The notes under the pieces: generated by a model | Told to the model about the DNA's origin: nothing | The model's database searches: none | Seen by the model: the letters and a program-made list of their open reading frames with translations, nothing else | Position numbers and translations under genes: made by a program | Shown: positions 16,401 to 23,874 of the stretch, piece by piece | How positions within the stretch are numbered: the first letter of the stretch is position 1 | How the letters are laid out: every line of letters begins with the position of its first letter | Source: Butyrivibrio sp. MC2021 | Lineage (GTDB): Bacteria > Bacillota > Clostridia > Lachnospirales > Lachnospiraceae | Reading direction: 5' to 3' | Length of the DNA stretch: 64,000 nucleotides | Assembly (NCBI RefSeq): GCF_000621605.1 | Contig: NZ_KK211315.1 | Coordinates: 18,062-82,061, forward strand

Positions 16401-19400
16401 TAATATCCCCAAGACCATCATTATCATTATAGGTATAAGATATACTCCTTCCGATTTTCCCTTCGGCGTCTGTCTTTACGGCATTTTCGTTCCCTTCTAC
16501 AATACCGCTCGATACGGTATTTATCCTTCCCAGGTCGTCATAATTATAATCAAATCTAATGCGCTGCTGAGGAGCCAGCTTATTTTTCGTCCAGGATACT
16601 ATCTTTTCCAGCAGGCCTTTACTCATAGCTTCAAGATCTATAAGGTTGTAGCTTGGCCCCGTTTCATCAATAAGCAGCCCGGAATTTCCATCATAGTCAT
16701 ATACTAAAACCGCTCCGTTTGTCTGGGTAGTGCTACTTAGATAGTTGCCATCTCCGCTGTAGGTGTTCTGGGTAAAGAGCTCTAACTGCTTTACCGGATT
16801 CCCGTTCTCATCATTACTTACAGCCTTGTGGGCGGAAATAGATGCCTGATTTCCGTACTCATCATATTTCATGTAACTGTTAGGCCCAAGTGAAGCGGTT
16901 ATCTGAGTATTGTTACCCGTCTTGTCATAGGTGTAGGTCTGAGTAACTCCACCGGGAATTACCATCTTCTTCATGCGACCATAATCATCATAGTCATAGG
17001 TGGTCTGCTTCTGGGACGCTGCAATTCCTGTCACCCTGCCGTTAGAGTCAAAGATTTTTGTAGAGATCTCATTCCTTGACAGTTGGAGACCATCTATATA
17101 CATATGTCCTATGTTGTCATAAAAGTCAAAGCTTATGGTAGTATCCTTCCACTTATGTGCAGGCATAAGGAGAGTAAAGTACCTCCAGCCATCACTGTAA
17201 TCGCTAAGTGTAAGGGATGATTCAAGCTTTTCCTCGTTACCTTCATGGGACGCCATGACCCTTAGCTGCCTTCCTTTTCTAATGGGAGTTGTCATGGTCT
17301 TTACCCATCCTGAGAGTACATATGCGCTTGTTGTGTCACCAAGATCAACTGTACATCTTAGAAATTTATTTTTTCCCGGTTCTCCGATTATGTGATAGCA
17401 TTTTCCGAAATCTATCTCTTCATCTTCACAATCTACTATCATGTCAGAGTGAGCAGAGTCTTCAAAGCATTTCCATGTATAAGGCTGTTCCTGCTGCGTA
17501 AGCTCAAAGCTGCCATCCTCGAGAGCATTGTAAACGTTGGCAACATCACTCTTTTCCAGCTGAAGGCAGTCAAAAGATACAAATCCTTTTGCAGCATCTG
17601 ACATACCTGCCACTTCTGCAGCTATGGTATATACATCACCTTTTTTTGCATCAAAGGATACTTTTAGTCTGTCCCAGCCTTCACTAAACTGTTTAACAGT
17701 AGCTGCTGTAAGCTTTTCACTTACAGACTCTTCCTTGCCTGAGCAGTTAGCAGTCAGATAAGCTTCACCGTCTGTAAGGCCATAGGATTTAACATAAGCG
17801 GAAAGTGTATATCTCCCATCAGAAGGTATGACCACCTCCTGGGATATTCCTGCCCTTTCCTTTTTAATATTCTTGAAGTTGCATACCAGAGCATTATTAC
17901 CAAGGTAGCACATCTTTTCAAAAGAATCTGTTTTGACTTCTACCTTATTTGCGTTTTTAACATCAATAGCGCTTGATTTTATGCTTTCGCAATTATTATA
18001 TATTCCCCAGCCTTCTTTCTTGTGCTCGAAACTATGGTTTTTAAGAAGGTTCTGGGTCTGCCGTCCTATAACTGCGCTGTCCTTAATCTTATTCCGGCCA
18101 GCACTGTCCTCGTCATTATTTTCAGGAGATGACAAGCCACCTGTTGAATAGTTGTGGGCCTCTGTTCCTTTTTCAAGATGGATACAGTCAAAATATGCAG
18201 TAACATTTCGGGTCTCAAGGGTGATATAGTATTTACCCTTTTTCTCCACCGAAAACTTTCCACTTACAATGACCCATTTCCCGGCGTCATGGATGCATTT
18301 TACGTCGTCAAAATAGTACTCCGTATTATCACTGTCCATAAGGAGAGCGGCTATATTTTGCAGGCCTTCTTCAATCTCTATGTCAAAGCTGACTCTGAAA
18401 GAAATGGCATAATCGCCTTTGTCAAGCTCTGCCTCCTGTTGGGCATAGCAGCGCTTATCAGCAGGCGCATTCACTTTAAGGCACTTTAAGCCAAGATATT
18501 GCCTGCTATCCGTTGCCTTTACCTCACCGCCATAAATCGGATCAATATATTTGACTTCTATGCCATATCTTCTTGCGATCTCGTCTGCCCCGGGCACAAT
18601 CCAGCTCTCAAGTCCGTCTTCAAATCCCGGATTACTTATCAGATTGACATAATCCCCGGGATCTTTATCATCATATGAAGCCTTCACTGTTTGCTTCACC
18701 ACAGCGTCTTCATAGGTGCAGGCGTTCGCCCCGAGAACTTCTAACTTGCCGGCAGAACCACTATTGTTTCCATCAGGACTTCTCGTTGAATAGACACTTA
18801 TCACACGGCCTTTCTCGTCAAACACATATGTGTTAATAATGTCATCCCCGTTTCCATAGATATCATCTATGCCGCTGAACCTATAGGAAGTGGTATTGTC
18901 ATAATTATATTGAACAGAATAGGTCTGACCTTCGATATCGTTCTGATGTTCATGGTCTTTTGCAAACTCCTGCACTTCTACAACACGGTTTTTATCATAC
19001 CTGTATTGGATTTTGTAACCACTGTGATCCTGCATGCTGACCAGCAGGCCATTTTCATAGGTATAACTGGCAGTTTTTCCATTGGAAAAACTGATTGTTT
19101 CAAGTTGACCTTCTTCGTTATATGTGTATACGTTTTTGGCCTCAGCATCTTTTTTTGTAGGATCACTTATTTCACGAATTCTGTCACTTACATCCTCATC
19201 ATATCTGAATACAGAGGTATTATTAACCGCATCGGAAACTGACAGGATACGCTCGTCCCTTAAGTCAAGGATATCTACCATCTCAACGGCTGACACAATT
19301 GCATCTCTTGCAGCCTTTGACTTTCTTTCGACGTCTGAGGGCTTTAGTTTTCCGGATGAATACAAAAGCTCCACATTATCTCTCGCAAGCTGGATCTCTT

Positions 19401-22014
19401 TGGCAATCTTATAATCCGTTTTCACATAGACATCATTTATAAGGTCGGTCATCAGAGAATGAATACTGATAAGGTTTTCCTTATATGCACCATCCTGTGC
19501 ATAAGTAGCCTCTTTTAACCGGGCATATTCATACATCTCATCAAGTATTTCAGATGCTCTGGTATACTTATACTGGTCCTTTATTTCTCCGTATTTTTCC
19601 TGTGTTATTGTGATACTGTTTGCGAATCTCTTATCTGCGTTAGCCTTGTTCTCATATCTGTTTGAGTCGGTTATCATGCCCAGATGCCCGGCATTGTCAA
19701 AATACTTTACAAGAGAGCCGCTTTTATCCAACATCTTTAAGGGATATGTGTCCTTAAGATCTTTGTCCGTCACAGGAACAATATAGAGTTTTAAACCATC
19801 CTCATCCTCTGCAGCAGGATATCCTATTTTCTCGGATGGATTCTTTTTTGCAGTTTTCTTTTCTCCGTTTTCAAGATAAGTAACATCTTTTGCCTTAAAA
19901 TAATGCTTTGTTCCATCACCGTCATAATAAACATACGGATAAGTCCCTATATCCAGCTCATTGGCAGGTATCACTATCCTCTGGTCATAGGATATTTTCC
20001 AGCCCTCCTCAGTATTGGAGTTGTACACATGCTGAATGTTGAAAGGCATGCGAAGTCCGTTGGTACTTACATCTGTATTGACTACAGTAAGGGCACCGGT
20101 GTAGTCATTTATATAGCCAACGCCTGCAGTTCCTGCTGAAGCGGAATGACTTGAAAAATAGTTCTCAAGACCGGTGAAGTTCTTGAAGGTGACCTTAAGA
20201 TATGGTCTGCTTGAAGATTGAGACAGTCTTATGCTGTCCTTTGAGGTTATTGTCTCATCATAGGCACTAAACTCAAGGCCGTTGTTATCGGAAGGGTCAG
20301 CATACCAGTCTCTTACTGCTTTTGTTATATTGAAGTATCCACCGTTTTTTGCATAGTCAAGGATCCTGCTATCTGTAGAAGGTCTGTCCTTCCAGTCTTT
20401 TATCCTGGTTTCATTATCTACTTTTCTGTAACTCCACTTGGAATCAACTTTTCTTATGACAACGTAATTTTTATTGATTGAACTTTCAGATCCGCTAAGA
20501 TAAAGCTGGGCATCTGTTACCACACTTCCTTTTTCTATATTGGGAAGTTCAAACTTTATATATGATCTGAATATTACAGGTTCTTTCTCTCCGTCAGAGC
20601 TTTTGATCTTTTCGGATCCAACGTAAAGAGAGTCTTCATTCACGGCATTATGGTCATTTATACAAAAAGAGTCCAGCAGAAGATCATTTCTGACTTTCTT
20701 GATGACCGGGTCGATGGTGACAGGGTATTTTGCATTGTCAAGCCACTTTTCATCTGCTGTCAGAGTAAGGTAAATATAGCCATCTTCAGTTGTAGCCGTA
20801 TCCTCCAAGGCAGACTGCTCATCTCTCAAATCATCAATATTCTCGTTATCAGGAGTATCAATATATTCCTCTTGTGGCAGGTTATTACTCAGGCTGTACC
20901 ATATTTCATAGCTTTCATTATCATCGGAATCCGTCATGAATGGAGCCGGAAAATAATATTTTACCTCCCCACTGTTTTCATCATAGAGTTCAACTTCATT
21001 GGCGGAAGTAACTCTGGCTTTCAGCCCCGAAAGCTGTATCTTGAATGAAAAAACATTTCCGCTTTCTCTACCGGGAAGTATGATGTTTTCCTTGACGCCA
21101 AGTCCCGTTGGAGAATACTCAAGCTTTATACCATCACTGTATCCATCATAGGTAACTGTGGCGCTGTTTACCACATGTCCTATGCTCTCTTCTTCGCCAT
21201 AGTCTGCTCCTGCTTCTTCTACAGTTACATCCAGCTCACTTTTTGTCTCCTCAGTGGTCTCATCTTGAATACTTTCCGGATAATTATCTGTATCTTCATC
21301 TGTGTTCTTATCTGTAGTATCATCCGTATTCTGGGATTCATTACCAGCAGCATCTTCTATGCTGACCTCATCTGAAGGAACAGCCTCCATCTCAGATGAC
21401 TGATCACTGTCTACTATTATTTCGTATTCTGGAGAATTTTCTGATATGATTTCAATTTCTGATTCATTGTCAGGCTCTGATGTATTTTCAGGCTCTGATA
21501 CACTTTCTAAACTGTCTACATATTCCCAGTTTACCTGATATTCATCCTCTTCAAATCTTACTTCGCCCTTACTCTCCTCGTTGTCTGTAAATAGAACGCT
21601 GTAGGTATTATCTACATTTTCATAGCCTTCCTCTGTCTTTTTTACAGAGTTATCTATCTCAACATAAGTTCCATCCTCGGAAAGATAATGTACCGGCTCA
21701 GAATATAATACAAGGCTCTTTGAATTGTCACTCAAAAGATATTGCTTGGAAAATTCATCTCTTGCATCAATAATCTCACTTACAACTGTTGCCGGCTCTG
21801 AATCTGCAGACGAAATTACTTCTCCGGTGTCCTTTTCTGATTCTGCTATAGCTGCAGATTCCTGATAGTCCTCTTCCTCTTCAGTAGCTGTATATTCATC
21901 GCTTGACGGTTTTACTGGATTTTTATCATAAGCATAGGATACTTCCGGATTCTGACTAAAAAGTATTGAAATAGCCAGTAACGTACTGGCAATTTTTCTG
22001 CATATTTTCTTCAT
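13468..22014 (-). CDS. Secreted Rhs/YD-repeat polymorphic toxin with Hint domain and nuclease tip
   Basis: 2848 residues from ATG 22014 (AAGGAGAAGAGC upstream; the ORF continues meaninglessly to 22074). Layout: signal peptide 1-28 (KKICRKIASTLLAISILFSQ, cleavage near SYA); acidic Ser/Glu/Asp-rich region to about 290; a DNRLRE-type domain at about 440-620; YD repeats; three carbohydrate-binding-like units opening NLISNPGFEDGLESW, LLKNHSFEHKKEGW and LEDGSFELTQQEQ (about 1150-1680); more YD repeats; Rhs core PLRYRGYYYDNETGFYYLNA; a hydrophobic Ala/Gly stretch; Hint domain 2595-2731 (NHCFVAGT...TPGHPYYV...VLVHN); toxin 2732-2848. The tip GGRFIDQLADGVAHEAKTGY has the D...ExK signature of restriction-endonuclease-fold nucleases. 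The design resembles WapA-type contact toxins. It is cotranscribed with the Big-2 gene. Confidence 0.9.
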   Translation of the reverse strand: MKKICRKIASTLLAISILFSQNPEVSYAYDKNPVKPSSDEYTATEEEEDYQESAAIAESEKDTGEVISSADSEPATVVSEIIDARDEFSKQYLLSDNSKSLVLYSEPVHYLSEDGTYVEIDNSVKKTEEGYENVDNTYSVLFTDNEESKGEVRFEEDEYQVNWEYVDSLESVSEPENTSEPDNESEIEIISENSPEYEIIVDSDQSSEMEAVPSDEVSIEDAAGNESQNTDDTTDKNTDEDTDNYPESIQDETTEETKSELDVTVEEAGADYGEEESIGHVVNSATVTYDGYSDGIKLEYSPTGLGVKENIILPGRESGNVFSFKIQLSGLKARVTSANEVELYDENSGEVKYYFPAPFMTDSDDNESYEIWYSLSNNLPQEEYIDTPDNENIDDLRDEQSALEDTATTEDGYIYLTLTADEKWLDNAKYPVTIDPVIKKVRNDLLLDSFCINDHNAVNEDSLYVGSEKIKSSDGEKEPVIFRSYIKFELPNIEKGSVVTDAQLYLSGSESSINKNYVVIRKVDSKWSYRKVDNETRIKDWKDRPSTDSRILDYAKNGGYFNITKAVRDWYADPSDNNGLEFSAYDETITSKDSIRLSQSSSRPYLKVTFKNFTGLENYFSSHSASAGTAGVGYINDYTGALTVVNTDVSTNGLRMPFNIQHVYNSNTEEGWKISYDQRIVIPANELDIGTYPYVYYDGDGTKHYFKAKDVTYLENGEKKTAKKNPSEKIGYPAAEDEDGLKLYIVPVTDKDLKDTYPLKMLDKSGSLVKYFDNAGHLGMITDSNRYENKANADKRFANSITITQEKYGEIKDQYKYTRASEILDEMYEYARLKEATYAQDGAYKENLISIHSLMTDLINDVYVKTDYKIAKEIQLARDNVELLYSSGKLKPSDVERKSKAARDAIVSAVEMVDILDLRDERILSVSDAVNNTSVFRYDEDVSDRIREISDPTKKDAEAKNVYTYNEEGQLETISFSNGKTASYTYENGLLVSMQDHSGYKIQYRYDKNRVVEVQEFAKDHEHQNDIEGQTYSVQYNYDNTTSYRFSGIDDIYGNGDDIINTYVFDEKGRVISVYSTRSPDGNNSGSAGKLEVLGANACTYEDAVVKQTVKASYDDKDPGDYVNLISNPGFEDGLESWIVPGADEIARRYGIEVKYIDPIYGGEVKATDSRQYLGLKCLKVNAPADKRCYAQQEAELDKGDYAISFRVSFDIEIEEGLQNIAALLMDSDNTEYYFDDVKCIHDAGKWVIVSGKFSVEKKGKYYITLETRNVTAYFDCIHLEKGTEAHNYSTGGLSSPENNDEDSAGRNKIKDSAVIGRQTQNLLKNHSFEHKKEGWGIYNNCESIKSSAIDVKNANKVEVKTDSFEKMCYLGNNALVCNFKNIKKERAGISQEVVIPSDGRYTLSAYVKSYGLTDGEAYLTANCSGKEESVSEKLTAATVKQFSEGWDRLKVSFDAKKGDVYTIAAEVAGMSDAAKGFVSFDCLQLEKSDVANVYNALEDGSFELTQQEQPYTWKCFEDSAHSDMIVDCEDEEIDFGKCYHIIGEPGKNKFLRCTVDLGDTTSAYVLSGWVKTMTTPIRKGRQLRVMASHEGNEEKLESSLTLSDYSDGWRYFTLLMPAHKWKDTTISFDFYDNIGHMYIDGLQLSRNEISTKIFDSNGRVTGIAASQKQTTYDYDDYGRMKKMVIPGGVTQTYTYDKTGNNTQITASLGPNSYMKYDEYGNQASISAHKAVSNDENGNPVKQLELFTQNTYSGDGNYLSSTTQTNGAVLVYDYDGNSGLLIDETGPSYNLIDLEAMSKGLLEKIVSWTKNKLAPQQRIRFDYNYDDLGRINTVSSGIVEGNENAVKTDAEGKIGRSISYTYNDNDGLGDIKSIKHNGFNYSYGYDEFGNVTSISLTDEDGTLIELLSTNEYVPNNGSLKKTTYADGSIKNVTYDVYGNVASEVTTLSGGKGLTTDTYAYYNDGSLAVHTDNTVVTDSDGISSDKTGLKTEFDYDENGKISRTTVKGKVSGTDQYSRLQYIYNDQGKVQELTYEIAEGEKNSLRSYKYESAKDGLSTKDTLPDKSTKEYKYDSLRRNTKVIYTPKAEAADKKKLYTSVEYLSGMSSSNNLIGTHNSISSYVNSLGSASKTTENSYEYRYDLRGNICAIDEFNTIPDSKKPHAKNNEDNKRIYQYDPFGEIIIARETYSDASTKEYAYSYDNGGNIKEEHILRKEGKNTVEEHHTYKYDSNWKDKLISYNDGTGEKTISYDKGGNPKEYLGHKMTWNSVNNSLTSYEDGSRIHRYTYLSDGQRLSKTVGCETVNGNTVEGKTTTYIYNAGMLLAEDNPEYRINFYYDSNGIATEIGYIEKNGGKFGKETFYFFTRNGQGDIVGIYRSADSTLVGSYEYDLWGNPVSVIENTSKKVNGKTVTIRDEQGILEKNPLRYRGYYYDNETGFYYLNARYYDPKVHRFINADGVIAGVSSDVLGYNLFAYCDNDPVNKIDTSGNWPTLTNKQKIAVGLAVIAVAAVLTVATGGAAAGTVVAAVNCFATGALEGAIVGAATGAVSGAVINGGIAYVTSGGNTEETKKAAIDGACDGFMSGAIEGFISGGMNSNHCFVAGTLVQTIDGAIPIEQIEEGEFVLSEDPETGDVTYKRVLETYVNDTYELVHLTIDGEEIVSTPGHPYYVKDLGFIKAGDLEVGTTLIDREGNELHLQIKRWEYLQSPVPIYNFAVEDYHTYFVGTKNVLVHNMCTGSDEFVNSWKSGETKLRLEVGGESQAFRQVPNTGGRFIDQLADGVAHEAKTGYTCLSSRIRTQIAKDAWLLQNDDEIAAVAYHFYRSEVTGKIGASSKLIWNLLQKGFEVNLHF

Positions 22015-22024
22015 GCTCTTCTCC

Positions 22025-23512
22025 TTACTCTGATACTTTGAAATTCCACTTTTTAACAAGGCCTGATCCATCAAGGACTTTTACCTGGATAATGATGTTC
22101 TTTGTCTCAAATTTATTTAAAGGATTAAGAGTCAAGACACCATCTTTATAGCTGGCTTCAAGACATTTGGGAGTATCTGATTTTACCTGGATATCGGGAC
22201 AGACACGCATTTTCTCTGCATCTCCTCCTTCCGGGTCGTTGTATTTGAGGGGAAGTTCAAGCTTTCCATCCTTAAGTGATATTATGGTCACCTTGCTGGT
22301 ATCAGCCTTATGATACGGAATATCTCCAAGAGATATGTTCTTTACCGCGTTGCAGCCAACAAGGTCAATTGAGCCAGATGCATTGCTTCCATCCTTGGCC
22401 GTAGCTATGATAGTTACAGGTGAATATGAGCCGGCTTTCATCGTTACTACGCCGCTCTCAGAAACTGTAGCAACAGCCGGATTGCTTGATCTATAGGTGA
22501 CTTCCTTTGTCATGGGAGCTCCATAAGCGGAATTTACAAGTGCGCTAAGCTTTATCGTTTTGCCTTTAACTATATATTTGCTGCGATCTTCCGGAATAAG
22601 GAGTGATACCCCTGTAACCGGGTTTTCAACGCGTACAGTTATTGTCTTTGTCAGAGTATTTCCTTCTGAATTCTTAGATCCGTCAATTGCTGTGTATTTA
22701 ATCTTTGCTGTGCCTGTTCCATTACCGGTTGCACTTATCTTCCCGTTTTCATCCACTTTTACGATGTTCTCGTTGTCACAGGTGATCTTATAAGGTCTTT
22801 TAATGAACTCTCTCCCATTGGATGAGGTCAGCTTTACATCCGGAGTAAAGGATGTCCTTGCACCTGTTGTTCCCGACGTCCAAAAAATAACATTTTTCTT
22901 TGTGCTTCCAACAATGCTTTTTCCATCCTCAAGAATGTCCATACTTTTGATGTAACAGGGATTGATATTAACTGTATATGTATCCTTGATCTCTCCATTT
23001 TCTTTTGAAGTAGCACTGATTTCGCAGCTTGTTAATGAACAGTCTTTAGCAATTTTCAGTTTTCCTTTTGAATCAATACTAACTCCCTGGTCTGAAGAAG
23101 AAACTTCCCATACAACTGCAATTGACGCATTTTTAGGCAGGGCGGAAACCGTGTACTGATAACTCTTTCCGGCTGCGACAAGGGTGCTTCCTGATATGGT
23201 CAATTCGGAAACAGCTACCGCTTTTGCCGCCCCCTTAGTCTGTACTACTTTAAAGGCCTCTTCTTCATCATTAGCTGTGCTCTCCCCCTGTTCTTCCATT
23301 AATGGATCAATATCATCTATTCCATCATTTTTATCATTCTCTCCGATATCTTCCGTTTCTTCATTTTCTTCCACGGAATCACTTTCATAGTCCACTGAGG
23401 AGATTTCTATCTCGTTATCTATCACATTCTCCTCGTCATAAGCTCTTACCTGCCCCGGTATAGTAAATCCAATGATAATCACCATCATCCCCAATAAAAC
23501 CCGTTTCTTCAT
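22025..23512 (-). CDS. Secreted Big-2 (Ig-like) repeat protein
   Basis: 495 residues from ATG 23512, preceded by AAGGAGGT. A signal peptide (KKRVLLGMMVIIIGFTIPGQ, then VRA) is followed by an acidic linker (about 25-80) similar in composition to that of the Rhs protein. Several bacterial Ig-like Big-2 modules follow, with typical VTGVSLLIPEDRSKYIVKGK, NPAVATVSESGVVTMKAGS and ENIVKVDENGKISATGNGTG. There is no LPxTG or membrane anchor. The stop lies ten bases before the Rhs start, so the two are cotranscribed. A role as surface partner or carrier of the Rhs toxin is inferred from the operon only. Confidence 0.8.
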   Translation of the reverse strand: MKKRVLLGMMVIIIGFTIPGQVRAYDEENVIDNEIEISSVDYESDSVEENEETEDIGENDKNDGIDDIDPLMEEQGESTANDEEEAFKVVQTKGAAKAVAVSELTISGSTLVAAGKSYQYTVSALPKNASIAVVWEVSSSDQGVSIDSKGKLKIAKDCSLTSCEISATSKENGEIKDTYTVNINPCYIKSMDILEDGKSIVGSTKKNVIFWTSGTTGARTSFTPDVKLTSSNGREFIKRPYKITCDNENIVKVDENGKISATGNGTGTAKIKYTAIDGSKNSEGNTLTKTITVRVENPVTGVSLLIPEDRSKYIVKGKTIKLSALVNSAYGAPMTKEVTYRSSNPAVATVSESGVVTMKAGSYSPVTIIATAKDGSNASGSIDLVGCNAVKNISLGDIPYHKADTSKVTIISLKDGKLELPLKYNDPEGGDAEKMRVCPDIQVKSDTPKCLEASYKDGVLTLNPLNKFETKNIIIQVKVLDGSGLVKKWNFKVSE

Positions 23513-23577
23513 TGTTACCTCCTTAGCATACGTTTTATATTCCAAGAAAATTTTATGGTATTACTCCATAAAGAAGT

Positions 23578-23619
23578 AGTGACAGAGCAGTGAAAATTTA
23601 TTTTCACTGCTCTGTCACT
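23578..23619. other. Perfect 19-bp hairpin between divergent transcripts
   Basis: AGTGACAGAGCAGTGAAAA (23578-23596) pairs without mismatch with 23601-23619 around the loop TTTA. It lies in the leader of the Big-2/Rhs operon, 66 bases before its ATG, and just ahead of the promoter of the small-peptide gene. No T tract follows on either strand, so it may be an attenuator-like or protein-binding structure. Confidence 0.6.
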
Positions 23620-23684
23620 TGTAAAAATCTCTGCATGTATTTATATTCTTTTAGTACAAAATTACGACATATTTCAAATATGTC
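23619..23684 (+). promoter_or_regulatory. Promoter and palindromic operator of the peptide gene
   Basis: TTGTAA (23619-23624) and TATATT (23642-23647) are 17 bases apart. Downstream, GACATATTT-C-AAATATGTC (23666-23684) is a perfect 9+1+9 palindrome, a good size for a dimeric HTH protein. The adjacent regulator (23875-25731) is the natural candidate to bind it; this is inference. Confidence 0.5.
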
Positions 23685-23711
23685 TATTGATATTAAAGGA
23701 GTTTATTTATT

Positions 23712-23873
23712 TTGAAAACACTAATCAGATCACTATTTATTACCATTGTAGCAGCTGCCTTAGTAGCATTGATACCATCCAACCTAATAGTCACCGGTGG
23801 AAAAGTACCCGGCGGCCAGGGATCTATTAGGCCTTTGGGCTTTATAGAAGAAATTGAGGATGAAGAATTCTGA
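23712..23873 (+). CDS. 53-residue secreted peptide, candidate signalling propeptide
   Basis: The TTG start at 23712 follows AAAGGAG by about ten bases. The product opens MKTLIRSLFITIVAAALVAL, a short basic start and hydrophobic core like a signal peptide, followed by a polar tail with GGKVPGGQGSIRPLGFIEEI and an acidic end (EDEEF). It is the only rightward gene in this area. Its stop lies one base from the stop of the leftward two-HTH helical-repeat regulator. Small exported peptides next to such regulators are the pattern of RRNPP quorum systems, in which a cleaved C-terminal peptide is re-imported and binds the regulator. Function is inferred; no homologue is recalled. Confidence 0.55.
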   Translation: MKTLIRSLFITIVAAALVALIPSNLIVTGGKVPGGQGSIRPLGFIEEIEDEEF

Positions 23874-23874
23874 A

